DNA of 64,000 bases. Source: CAZTHM01 sp041946825 (GTDB taxonomy: Bacteria > Acidobacteriota > Terriglobia > UBA7540). The notes beneath the pieces are model-generated. The model made no database searches and was not told the DNA's origin. It was given only the letters and a program-made list of their open reading frames with translations. Every line of letters begins with the position of its first letter. Position 1 is the first letter of the stretch. A program made the position numbers and the translations under genes. Below are positions 14,818 to 23,485 of this stretch, in pieces. The stretch covers positions 1 through 64,000 of the forward strand of contig JBHGBD010000026.1 of the NCBI GenBank assembly GCA_041946825.1, given 5' to 3'.

Positions 14818-16383
14818 TCACAACCCAACCTTGGCCCAATAGACATCGAGTTCGCGAACCCGGAGGAGTTTGGCGACGACTGCGGTGAGGAGGAAGCCGA
14901 CGGCGCTGGCAACGACAAGCACCAGGAAAGCGCGGGCGGGTGTTTGCCAGCCCAGGCGCGGTTCGAGCCAGGAAACAACTCCATAGGATGCCGCGGCGGC
15001 GAGGCTTGAAGCGGCGCACAGTTTCAAAAAGAAAATCGTAAGGCCGGCCGAGTCGGGATTCCGCGTGCGGCGATTCAGAAGTATATAGAGCGCGATCGTA
15101 TAAGCCATGACGCCAATGGAGCTCGCCAGCGCCAGGCCGAGGTGTTGCAGCCGGTGAACGAGAACCCAATATATCGGCAGATTGAGGAAAGTGAAGACCG
15201 TCCCAACCACGGCTGGCGTCAGGGTGTCGTGCGTGGCGTAGAAGCCCCGCGCCAGGAGGTTCTGCGCTCCCCAGGCGAACATGCTGAGGGAGAACACCGC
15301 CAACGTCGAGGCGGTCGCCTCCAAGTCCGGCCCTCGGAGGCGCGTGTGCGAGAAGATCAGATGCACGAGCGGCGAAGAGAGTGCAATCGTCAGCGCCGAT
15401 ATCGGCAATAAGAGCAGTATGACGCCTTTCAAGGTTGAATTCAGCGTGCGGTTGAGTTCGTCTAACTTCCCTTCCGAATAGAGTTGCGCCAGAAACGGGA
15501 ACGAGGCCACGCCCACGGCTTGCCCCACCACTCCCAGCGGCACGCGCATCAGCGTTTTGGCGTAGGTCAGCCAGGTGATGGACGCGGATTCCAAGTACGA
15601 CCCGAACCACCGGATGATCCAGTCGTCCGTGAAGACGACGGAGAGCGCCAACATGATGGGGATCGTCAACTTCACGAAAAGCCCGAAGCCCGGATGTCGC
15701 AGATCGAAATTGGGCGCGAAGCGCGCTCCGGCCCGCCGCGCGCCGTAGATTTGCAGGAGGAAATTTCCCGCCAGCGCTCCCGCCAGGACGCCAACGGCGA
15801 AGCCGGTGATGCCATAACGTGATGACAGCAGGAAGCCACCGGCAATGATTCCGAGGTTGTAGATCACCGGCGCGAGGGAGGGAACGACGAACTGGCCCTT
15901 GGCGTATTGGACGGCGCTCAGGATGCTGCCGAGATAAAAGCAGATTTGCGCGGGAAGCATCAGGCGCGTCAAAAAGACCACGCGCTCCTTTTGAGCCGGG
16001 TCAAATCCCGGCGCAATGAGGAGCACGAGCCGCGGGGCGAAGATTTCGGCCACCACCACGAGGGCGAGGAGAGCCAGGCCCATCACCGTGATAACGGTGG
16101 AGAAAACGTGCCAGCCTTCGTCTTCGTTCTTTTCGGCGGCGTACTTGGCGAAGACCGGAATGAAGGTAAGGCTCAGCGAGCCTCCTGCGACGAGGTAGTT
16201 CAGAAAATCGGGAAGCGTGAAGGCGGCGTAATAAGCGTCGGTGACCGCGTTCGAGCCGATCTGGTGTGCCACCGTCCAGTCACGCAGAAAGCCCAGGACC
16301 CGGCTCAGCATGACGCTCGCCATGATGATTCCGGAGGCCGCGGCGATTCGCCGCATCGGGAAATGGGTCGTCATCGGCGCCAT
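14818..16383 (-). CDS. murJ: Lipid II flippase MurJ
   Basis: 521 residues and about 14 hydrophobic helices of the MOP exporter superfamily. Characteristic motifs include SVMLSRVLGFLRDWTVAHQI, DAYYAAFTLPDFLNYLVAGG and GSLSLTFIPVFAKY. It moves lipid-linked peptidoglycan precursor across the inner membrane. The open frame runs up to 16821, but that extension lies antisense to a convincing zinc-ribbon gene and has no transporter features, so ATG 16383 (or 16374) is the start. No strong Shine-Dalgarno is visible. Confidence 0.93.
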   Translation of the reverse strand: MAPMTTHFPMRRIAAASGIIMASVMLSRVLGFLRDWTVAHQIGSNAVTDAYYAAFTLPDFLNYLVAGGSLSLTFIPVFAKYAAEKNEDEGWHVFSTVITVMGLALLALVVVAEIFAPRLVLLIAPGFDPAQKERVVFLTRLMLPAQICFYLGSILSAVQYAKGQFVVPSLAPVIYNLGIIAGGFLLSSRYGITGFAVGVLAGALAGNFLLQIYGARRAGARFAPNFDLRHPGFGLFVKLTIPIMLALSVVFTDDWIIRWFGSYLESASITWLTYAKTLMRVPLGVVGQAVGVASFPFLAQLYSEGKLDELNRTLNSTLKGVILLLLPISALTIALSSPLVHLIFSHTRLRGPDLEATASTLAVFSLSMFAWGAQNLLARGFYATHDTLTPAVVGTVFTFLNLPIYWVLVHRLQHLGLALASSIGVMAYTIALYILLNRRTRNPDSAGLTIFFLKLCAASSLAAAASYGVVSWLEPRLGWQTPARAFLVLVVASAVGFLLTAVVAKLLRVRELDVYWAKVGL

Positions 16384-16463
16384 TATCGTTGATTTGCCAT
16401 CGTTTGTAACGGATTGACTGCAACGGACGTGAGGTCGCGAGGGTCCAGCCCCCTTCGACCCCG

Positions 16464-16841
16464 TCAACGGGACTCGGGCATCGGAAACCGCGTCTTGCAG
16501 GCCCGGCAGCGCACCATCGGACCTCGACCGACAACGCGCTCCCAAAGGCGGCGATGCGAGCGGTGGAAATCCGATTTGCCACATTGCGGGCAGGTCCCGG
16601 CTGGAGGCACAGCGGGATCCGGTGGCTGAGAAGTGGAGTGGCTCTCTCGAAATTGCGATGCGGTGGGCGCGTTTGGCCGGGGGGAAGAGTTGTTCCCCCC
16701 GTGCCTCGGAAAGAGCCGATAACGGTGGCAGCGAGAACAGATCCGTAAGCGATAGCCAAGCATTTTCGCTGTGGAGTACATCAGACCGGGAGGTACAGTC
16801 TCGGTCTTCTCGGCGCCGCACTTCTTGCAGGGGGTTGCCAT
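16464..16841 (-). CDS. Zinc-ribbon protein with four CxxC knuckles
   Basis: 125 residues. Four Cys pairs (CKKCG near residue 5, CSRCH ~35, CPQCG ~85, CRACK ~113) could form two zinc ribbons separated by a Ser/Pro-rich linker. The last half (VVGRGPMVRCRACKTRF) resembles a basic nucleic-acid-binding ribbon. The start ATG 16841 places the first knuckle at the N-terminus; the upstream in-frame 12 residues are hydrophobic and probably not translated. It is 80 bp ahead of murJ on the same strand. I do not recognise a named family. Confidence 0.7.
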   Translation of the reverse strand: MATPCKKCGAEKTETVPPGLMYSTAKMLGYRLRICSRCHRYRLFPRHGGNNSSPRPNAPTASQFRESHSTSQPPDPAVPPAGTCPQCGKSDFHRSHRRLWERVVGRGPMVRCRACKTRFPMPESR

Positions 16842-17160
16842 TGAATTAACAATCGAAAATAGCAAAAAGGCGAGCATGGCGCAAGTTGCTAGTAATGCCC
16901 TTACAACGGGGGCGGTGTAGGGTTACGCGCGCAGGGCTTGGATGGCCGTTCTTTGAGGGAATGGCTCTATGGCTTCGGGTGTGTTGCCTTGGGGAACCCA
17001 GGCTTACGAAACGAAGAAAATCATAATATCCCGTAACCGTTTAGCTGCCCATCTCGTCTATCCAAATGACACCCAATCAGGTGTTTGAAATCAGACGTTG
17101 AACTGCGCCCGCGGTGAGAATTACAGCGGGTGGGATGCAAATCATCTGGAGAACGCTATC
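16842..17160. other. Non-coding gap between divergent genes
   Basis: 319 bp separating the zinc-ribbon gene (minus) from the exported lipocalin-like gene (plus), and so expected to hold promoters for both. I see one weak candidate on the plus strand: TTGAAC, 17 nt, TTACAG near 17096-17124. No ORF, terminator hairpin or repeat family member is evident. Confidence 0.4.
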
Positions 17161-17562
17161 ATGAGCAGAAGAAACGCTTTCTTGGCGGGTCTGTTGGCTG
17201 CCGGTACCGCGCTGGCATGGAGCAGTGCATGCGCCGCTGCGGATGAACCTGCAAAGGTTGCCGGCACGTGGGAAATGACCGCCCAGGGCCGGCGTGGAAC
17301 GCGCACTCAGACGCTCGTCTTCCAACAGGACGGCAGCACGATCAAAGGCACTATCAAAGGCCCGCGCGGGGAGGCTCCCCTGGAGGGCACGGTGGAAGGA
17401 AGCAAAATCACTTTCACCGTCACCCGCGAGACCCCCAACGGTTCATTTACGATTGAGTATACTGGGACGCTAGAAGGAGATTCCCTGAAGGGGACGTTCC
17501 ACAGCGAACGATTTGACGGCGAGTGGACCGCCAAGCGCGCCAGCGGCGGCGCCGAGAAGTAG
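17161..17562 (+). CDS. Small exported beta-sandwich/lipocalin-like protein
   Basis: 133 residues. A clear signal peptide (MSRRNAFLAGLLAAGTALAW ... SACAAADEP) precedes a ~100-residue domain made of alternating strands: VAGTWEMTAQ, TQTLVFQQDGSTIKGTIKG, LEGTVEGSKITFTVTRE, FTIEYTGTLEGDSLKGTFHS, DGEWTAKRA. The pattern GTW...G....Q.G..I.GT..G is common in short acidobacterial exported proteins; the function is unknown. Start ATG 17161, GGAG nine bases upstream. First of three genes that all encode exported or outer-membrane proteins. Confidence 0.75.
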   Translation: MSRRNAFLAGLLAAGTALAWSSACAAADEPAKVAGTWEMTAQGRRGTRTQTLVFQQDGSTIKGTIKGPRGEAPLEGTVEGSKITFTVTRETPNGSFTIEYTGTLEGDSLKGTFHSERFDGEWTAKRASGGAEK

Positions 17563-17675
17563 CCGCCGTCGCAGCCCAGCCAGCCGTTAAACTGAACCCA
17601 CCAAACCGAAGTCGCAGCGCAGCGGACTTCTGAGGCAGGATTAGGGGACAAAAGAAGCATGTAGGGCCCGGCATC

Positions 17676-18959
17676 ATGAGGAAGGCAATCCAAATTTTGA
17701 TGGCTATCTTGGCGGGAGTTGCGGTTGCGCAAAGCACCGCACGTGCTTTGTCACAAGCGGGCACTGGAGCCGCTCAGCCTGTCCGACCGGTCGGGGTCGT
17801 GATGCAAATCAAACCCGGAAGTCTGACCTTGAAAACTGACGCGGGTCCAGTCCTTGAGGTGCCCCTACCGGAGGGGATCTCGGTCGTGCGCGTACCTCCG
17901 GGAGCCAAGGATCTCAAGACTGCCACTCCGATCACGGTTGGTGACATTAAAGCGGGCGACCGCATACTGGTCCGTGGCCGCGTCTCGGAGGATCAGAAGT
18001 CTGTAACCGCCACGACGGTCATCGTGATGGCCAAGACCGACGTGGAAAAGCTGCATGAAGCCGAACGGGCCGAATGGCGGCGGCGAGGCATCGGCGGACG
18101 CGTGAAGTCATTGGACCCCGCCGCGAAGGAAATCACCATCACCGTCCCGACGCGGCCCCATGATCCCGCCAATCCCACTCGTCCCGTAACCGTCACGCTG
18201 GCAGCGAACGCGGAACTTCTGCGCTACGCTCCCGACTCGGTCAGATTCAGCGATGCAAAACCCGGGACGTTTGAGGAAATCAGAGTCGGTGACCAGATTC
18301 GTGCTCTGGGAACCAGAAGCGAGGACGGCTCACGCTTCACCGCCGAGAAACTGATCTCGGGGACGTTCCGCAATATCGGGGCGACGGTGATTTCCGTTGA
18401 CGCGGAGCATTCGGCGGTGGCCGTCAAGGACCTGGCGTCGGGTAACGCGATCGTAGTGCGGACAAACGCCGATTCGAAGTTGCATCGCCTGCCGCCCAAT
18501 GTGGCGCAGATGCTCGCCGGATTCACGACCGGCGCCGGGCCCAACGGTGGTCCGGGCGGTTCGCGAGGGGCGGGAGGAGTTCCCGGCGCTGCACAGGGAG
18601 GGCCGCAAGGCGGCGAAGGCGGAGCGTGGCGCCGCGAGGGGGCCGCTCCGAGCGGGACGGTCGCGCCCGGCGAACGTCCGGCAGCGGGTGGCGTGCCTCC
18701 TGGCGCAAGGCAGGGGAACGGGGGACCGCCGGATTTTCAAGAGATGATCGACCGGACTCCGCCCCTAGCGATCGGTGAGCTAAAGCCCGGCGATGCCTTG
18801 ATGGTGCTCAGTACGCAGGGGGCGAACCCCGCCGAAGTGACTGCCATTATTGTTCTTGCCGGAGTGGAACCCATCCTGGCTGCGCAACCCAAGGGAAGCG
18901 AAGACATGGTGCTAGGCCAATGGAACATGGGTGGGGGCGGCGGCGAAGGTGGGCCGTAA
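17676..18959 (+). CDS. Exported DUF5666-type repeat protein
   Basis: 427 residues. Signal peptide MRKAIQILMAILAGVAVAQS is followed by three or four OB-like DUF5666 modules (GVVMQIKPGSLTLKTDAG ... VGDIKAGDRILVRGRVSEDQ; GGRVKSLDPAAKEITITV ... IRVGDQIRALGTRSEDGSRF; GATVISVDAEHSAVAVKD). A Gly/Pro-rich low-complexity linker (18535-18735) leads to a last module (PPLAIGELKPGDALMVLSTQ) and a Gly-rich tail. Probably periplasmic; the function is unknown. It ends 37 bp before the TonB-dependent receptor and is likely co-transcribed with it. Confidence 0.78.
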   Translation: MRKAIQILMAILAGVAVAQSTARALSQAGTGAAQPVRPVGVVMQIKPGSLTLKTDAGPVLEVPLPEGISVVRVPPGAKDLKTATPITVGDIKAGDRILVRGRVSEDQKSVTATTVIVMAKTDVEKLHEAERAEWRRRGIGGRVKSLDPAAKEITITVPTRPHDPANPTRPVTVTLAANAELLRYAPDSVRFSDAKPGTFEEIRVGDQIRALGTRSEDGSRFTAEKLISGTFRNIGATVISVDAEHSAVAVKDLASGNAIVVRTNADSKLHRLPPNVAQMLAGFTTGAGPNGGPGGSRGAGGVPGAAQGGPQGGEGGAWRREGAAPSGTVAPGERPAAGGVPPGARQGNGGPPDFQEMIDRTPPLAIGELKPGDALMVLSTQGANPAEVTAIIVLAGVEPILAAQPKGSEDMVLGQWNMGGGGGEGGP

Positions 18960-18996
18960 CGCGGGGACTGTTCAGTTGATATCGGAGGATTCGAAG

Positions 18997-21912
18997 ATGA
19001 AAGTTCTGGCTAGGTGGGGAAGAATCCCGCTGATGTTAATTCTTGCCTTATTCTTGGGATTACAGATTCTCTTTGGACAATCGGGAGCGGTCAGCCTAAG
19101 CGGCCAGGTAAAAGATCCCTCTGGAGCGGTCGTCCCGGCCGTAACGGTGACGGCCATCGGCGCGGACGCAGTCCCACACGAAACCCAGAGCAACGAAGAA
19201 GGCCGTTACGAATTCCGCAATCTTGCCCCCGGCAACTACACCGTGCAGGTTCGGCTGAAGGGCTTCGCGGACTTCGAGAAGAAAGATGTGGTCATCACCC
19301 AGGGCCAGCCTCAAGTCGTGGACGTGCAACTGGTGGTCTTCCTGGAAGCGCAGAAAGTGACGGTAAAAGGCGAAAGCGCCGAAATTACGGTCAGCCCCAC
19401 AAGCACGGTCGGAGCCGTGGTGTTGCGAGGTGAAGACCTGAGCACCCTTTCCGACAACCCGGACGACATGGAACAGGAACTTCAAGCCCTGGCGGGCCCG
19501 GCGGCAGGGCCCAATGGCGGCCAGATCTATATCGACGGTTTCAGTGAAGGCCGGCTGCCACCCAAGGAATCGATCCGGGAAATCCGCGTCAACCAGAGCC
19601 CGTTTGCCGCGGAATATGACCGGCTGGGTTTTGGCCGCATCGAGATCTTCACCAAACCCGGAACCGACAAGTTCCACGGCCAAGGCTCTTTCGAGTATGG
19701 GAATTCGGTGTTTAACTCCCGCAACCCCTTCGCGCCCGACAAGCCGCCTTACCACTCCTACGAATGGGGTGGGAGCCTGGGAGGGCCCCTGAGCAAGAAG
19801 TCCTCCTTCTTTGTGGATGCTGAGCGCGAGGACGAAGGGCAGGTCTCGGTGGTCAACGCCATCACTCTCGATTCGGCCTTCAATGAGACTCCCTTCAGCC
19901 AGGCGGTCTTGAATCCCACCTGGCGCACCACCGTCAGCCCGCGTGTGGATTATCAACTGACTCCCAAAAACACTCTTGTGACGCGCTACAGTTTCCAGCA
20001 GCGGGCTTCCGACGACGAAGGGGTGGGGCAGTTCTCCCTGCCTTCACAGGGGTATGACCGGCGGTATAACGAACACACGTTTCAGGCGACGGAGACGGCG
20101 GTGCTCAGTCTGCGGGCTGTCAATGAGACACGATTCCAGTACGCGCGCCAGCGCACCAAAGTGACCGGCGACAATTCCCAGCCGACTATTTCCGTCCTGG
20201 CCGCCTTTACGGGCGGGGGCGTCAGTGCGGGCCCGAGTGGAACCAACCACGACCATTACGAAGTACAGAACATGACCTCGATCACGACGGGCAAGCACCT
20301 CTTGAAGTTCGGAATGCGCATGAGGGACCTCAGCTTATGGGACAGCTCGGAGCGGAACTACAACGGCTCCTACACCTTTACGTCCCTCGAGGCTTACCGT
20401 CTGACGCTCGAAGGACTTGATGCCGGCTTGACGCCGGAAGAGATTCGCGCCAGTGGCGGCGGCGCCAGCCAGTTCTCCCTGACGGCTGGAACTCCGGTCG
20501 CCACACTCAATCAGTACGACCTCGGCCTTTTCATCCAGGACGATTGGCGGGTGCGGCCGAATGTCAGCTTGAGCACCGGGCTGCGCTACGAAACCCAGAA
20601 TCAAATCAGCGATCACCGCGATTTCGCGCCCCGGGTTGGACTTGCCTGGGGCCTGGGCCGAGGAAAGACGGGCCAACCCAAAACCGTCCTGCGCGCCGGA
20701 GCCGGAGTGTTCTATGACCGCTTCAATTCCGACCTGACACTCCAGGCCCTGCGCCTGAACGGCACGACGCAACAGCAATTCCTGGTTCCGAATCCCGACT
20801 TTTACCCCGACATTCCGCCCTTGACGGAACTGGAGAACAGCGCCGTGCCACAAACCCTCCGGCGCGTGGCGGAAAACCTCCAGGCGCCTTACACGATCCA
20901 GAGCGCGGTGGGAATCGAGCGCCAACTCCCCAAGAACATCACCTTGGCCGTCACCTACACGAATTCCCACGGCGTCCACATCCTGCGCTCGCGGAACATC
21001 AACGCCCCGCTCCCCGGCACCTATGATCCACTGAATCCGGAAAGCGCGGTCCGCCCCTTCGGAGGAACCGAGAACATCTACCAGTACGAATCCAGCGGAA
21101 TCTACAACCAGAATCAGCTCATCCTGAACTACAGCGCCCGCATCAGCTCGCGGTACTCGCTCTTCGGCTTCTATATGCTCAACCAGGCCCGCAGCAACAC
21201 CGACGGGGGGAGCGACTTTCCCGCTGACTCGTACAATTTGACGACCGAATACAGTCGCGCCCAATTCGACGTCCGCCAGCGCTTCTTTACGGGAGGCATG
21301 ATCGCCTTGCCCCTCGATTTTCGCGTCAGCCCCTTCATGGTGATTGCCTCGGGTCAGCCTTTTGACATCGTGGTGGGCCAGGATCTGAACGGGGATTCGC
21401 TGTTCAACGACCGGCCCTCCTTCGCCACCGACCTGAGCAGCCCCAACGTGGTGAGAACAGCCTACGGAGACTTTGACCTTCTACCGCCCCCCGGCGCCCG
21501 GATCATTCCGCGCAATCTTGGCGACGGGCCGGGGCGCTTTAACTTGAATTTGCGCCTGACCAAGATCTTCAGTTTTGGGAAGGGCGAGGGCCGCTCCGCG
21601 AGTGGTTTCCCGGGCGGGGGCGGCGGACACGGCGGTCACCGGGGCGGGCCTCCGGGAGGGGGTCTCGGCCCGCGCGGCCTGAGCGGCGGCGGCGGTCCGC
21701 CGAGTGGCATGTTCCACCCGCTCGGCAACAAGCGTTACACGCTGGAATTCTCCCTGGTGGTTCGCAATATCTTCAACAACGTCAACCTTGCGAACCCGAT
21801 CGGCAACTTGAGCTCGCCCCTGTTCGGGCACTCCAACGCGATCGCGGGCGGCTTCTTTGCGAGTTCCACCGCCAACCGGCGCCTGGAATTGCAAACGCGC
21901 TTCACCTTCTGA
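18997..21912 (+). CDS. TonB-dependent receptor with carboxypeptidase-regulatory-like N-terminal domain (Oar-like)
   Basis: 971 residues. Signal peptide (LMLILALFLGLQILFGQSGA), an N-terminal Ig-like carboxypeptidase-regulatory domain (SGQVKDPSGAVVPAVTVTAI ... GNYTVQVRLKGF), a plug region (residues ~110-200) and a large beta-barrel with many alternating strands, ending in the outer-membrane C-terminal signature LQTRFTF. A Gly/His-rich loop (~21600-21700) is inserted near the end. Such proteins are numerous in Acidobacteriota and presumably import large substrates or assemble outer-membrane material. ATG 18997 follows CGGAGG; the earlier in-frame start overlaps the upstream gene. Confidence 0.92.
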   Translation: MKVLARWGRIPLMLILALFLGLQILFGQSGAVSLSGQVKDPSGAVVPAVTVTAIGADAVPHETQSNEEGRYEFRNLAPGNYTVQVRLKGFADFEKKDVVITQGQPQVVDVQLVVFLEAQKVTVKGESAEITVSPTSTVGAVVLRGEDLSTLSDNPDDMEQELQALAGPAAGPNGGQIYIDGFSEGRLPPKESIREIRVNQSPFAAEYDRLGFGRIEIFTKPGTDKFHGQGSFEYGNSVFNSRNPFAPDKPPYHSYEWGGSLGGPLSKKSSFFVDAEREDEGQVSVVNAITLDSAFNETPFSQAVLNPTWRTTVSPRVDYQLTPKNTLVTRYSFQQRASDDEGVGQFSLPSQGYDRRYNEHTFQATETAVLSLRAVNETRFQYARQRTKVTGDNSQPTISVLAAFTGGGVSAGPSGTNHDHYEVQNMTSITTGKHLLKFGMRMRDLSLWDSSERNYNGSYTFTSLEAYRLTLEGLDAGLTPEEIRASGGGASQFSLTAGTPVATLNQYDLGLFIQDDWRVRPNVSLSTGLRYETQNQISDHRDFAPRVGLAWGLGRGKTGQPKTVLRAGAGVFYDRFNSDLTLQALRLNGTTQQQFLVPNPDFYPDIPPLTELENSAVPQTLRRVAENLQAPYTIQSAVGIERQLPKNITLAVTYTNSHGVHILRSRNINAPLPGTYDPLNPESAVRPFGGTENIYQYESSGIYNQNQLILNYSARISSRYSLFGFYMLNQARSNTDGGSDFPADSYNLTTEYSRAQFDVRQRFFTGGMIALPLDFRVSPFMVIASGQPFDIVVGQDLNGDSLFNDRPSFATDLSSPNVVRTAYGDFDLLPPPGARIIPRNLGDGPGRFNLNLRLTKIFSFGKGEGRSASGFPGGGGGHGGHRGGPPGGGLGPRGLSGGGGPPSGMFHPLGNKRYTLEFSLVVRNIFNNVNLANPIGNLSSPLFGHSNAIAGGFFASSTANRRLELQTRFTF

Positions 21913-21964
21913 GGGTGGGATTCATCGGGGCGGCTTGCTCTATGCCGCCCCCGCGTCGCCGCGC

Positions 21965-23209
21965 TTACTCCGGCTCTTCAAACAACCTCTGCTCCGGAAC
22001 CACCACTACAATCCCCGTCTCCGTGACGTGATATTTCTTCCGGTCTTCCTCGAGGTCAAACCCGATCTCGGTGCGCTCGGGAATGTGTATGTGGCGGTCG
22101 ATGATCGCGCGTCGAATGCGCGAGTAGCGGCCGATATTGACGTGGGAAAAGAGGATGGAGCTTTCGACTTCCGTGTAGCTGTTCACGCGGACATCGGCGG
22201 AGACGACCGAATTCGTCACCCGCCCGCCGGAGATGATACTCCCCATCGAGACAATGGAGTCCACAGCGATTCCCATGCGGCGCCCTTCCTGGGCAAAGAC
22301 GAATTTGGCGGGCGGATACTGCCGCTGGTAGGTGCGAATGGGCCAATGGCTGTCGTAGAGGTTGAAGACGGGAGAAACCGCCACCAGGTCCATGTTGGCT
22401 TCATAGTAGGCTTCGATGGTCCCGATGTCGCGCCAGTACTGTGCGTCCTTCTGGTTCTCGTCCACAAAATCGTAAATGTAGAGCTGATGCTTGTCGAGCA
22501 GCCGGGGAACCACATTTCTTCCGAAATCGTGGTTGGAGGTTGGGTCTTCGGCGTCGGCCAGCAGAGCCTGAATCAACAGGTCGCGATTGAAGCAGTAAAT
22601 GCCCATGGAGATGTGGCACTTCTGCGGATTCTTCGGCGAGGGTTTGGGGTCGGCGGGTTTTTCCTGCCAGCCCTGGATGCGTCCAGCGGCGTCGACCTCG
22701 ATTACCCCGAACTGGCTCGCTTCCGAGCGGTCGAATTCCAGCGCGCCGATGGTGACATCCGCGCCCGACTCCACATGCTGATTAAGCATGAGGCGGTAAT
22801 CCATTTTGTAAACGTGGTCGCCGGCGAGGATCAGGACGTACTTGCACGCCTCGCTGCCGATCGAGTAGAGGTTCTGGTAGATGGCGTCGGCCGTCCCCTG
22901 ATACCACTGGTCGCCCACACGCTTCATGGGTGGCAGAATGTGGATGAACTCCCCTAACTCGTTGGCGAAGATCGTCCAACCTTCGCGGATATGCCGGTTC
23001 AGCGAGAGGGCTTTGTATTGCGTCAGCACAAAAATCCGCCGCAGGTCGGAATTGACGCAGTTGGAAAGGGTCAGGTCAATGACGCGGTAGATGCCGCCAA
23101 AGGGCACGGCGGGCTTGGCGCGGTCGCGCGTGAGGGGAAATAACCGCTCCCCGGCCCCGCCGGCCAGCAGGCAGACTAATGTGTCGCGGACTAGGGGATG
23201 ATGCGGCAT
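21965..23209 (-). CDS. glgC: Glucose-1-phosphate adenylyltransferase
   Basis: 414 residues. Makes ADP-glucose from glucose-1-phosphate and ATP, the committed step of glycogen synthesis. The nucleotidyltransferase signature LAGGAGERLFPLTRDRAKPA, substrate motifs GIYRVIDLTLSNCVNS and WYQGTADAIYQN, catalytic ILAGDHVYKMDY and the C-terminal left-handed beta-helix (SIVSMGSIISGGRVTNSVVS, RRAIIDRHIHIPERTEIG) are all present. Full length. No other glg gene is adjacent; it is convergent with the TonB receptor. Confidence 0.95.
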   Translation of the reverse strand: MPHHPLVRDTLVCLLAGGAGERLFPLTRDRAKPAVPFGGIYRVIDLTLSNCVNSDLRRIFVLTQYKALSLNRHIREGWTIFANELGEFIHILPPMKRVGDQWYQGTADAIYQNLYSIGSEACKYVLILAGDHVYKMDYRLMLNQHVESGADVTIGALEFDRSEASQFGVIEVDAAGRIQGWQEKPADPKPSPKNPQKCHISMGIYCFNRDLLIQALLADAEDPTSNHDFGRNVVPRLLDKHQLYIYDFVDENQKDAQYWRDIGTIEAYYEANMDLVAVSPVFNLYDSHWPIRTYQRQYPPAKFVFAQEGRRMGIAVDSIVSMGSIISGGRVTNSVVSADVRVNSYTEVESSILFSHVNIGRYSRIRRAIIDRHIHIPERTEIGFDLEEDRKKYHVTETGIVVVVPEQRLFEEPE

Positions 23210-23485
23210 GGTGGCTCACCGTAGCGGAAAAGTAGCGCAACCTGCCTCGGAAACGACTCCGCTTTACACGCCCCGAATTTCCCCGGGTCACTCGGAATTA
23301 TAGCAGAGCAAAACCCCCGAACGAAAATAAGGGTCAGGTCACCCCCCGTAAGCAATTTCCAGGATGGCCTGTACATCCTGCCCCGGGCCGGGGCACAATA
23401 AGGCACCTAGCGCGCTGGCCCCAAGCAACAGGCGGGCCAGGAGTGGCATCTTGGCTAAAATACGCTGTCTTCCGGAGGAATGAGC

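Noticed and set aside
14818..16821. MurJ frame extended to 16821
   Set aside because: The extension overlaps a zinc-ribbon gene in another frame and has no membrane or export features.
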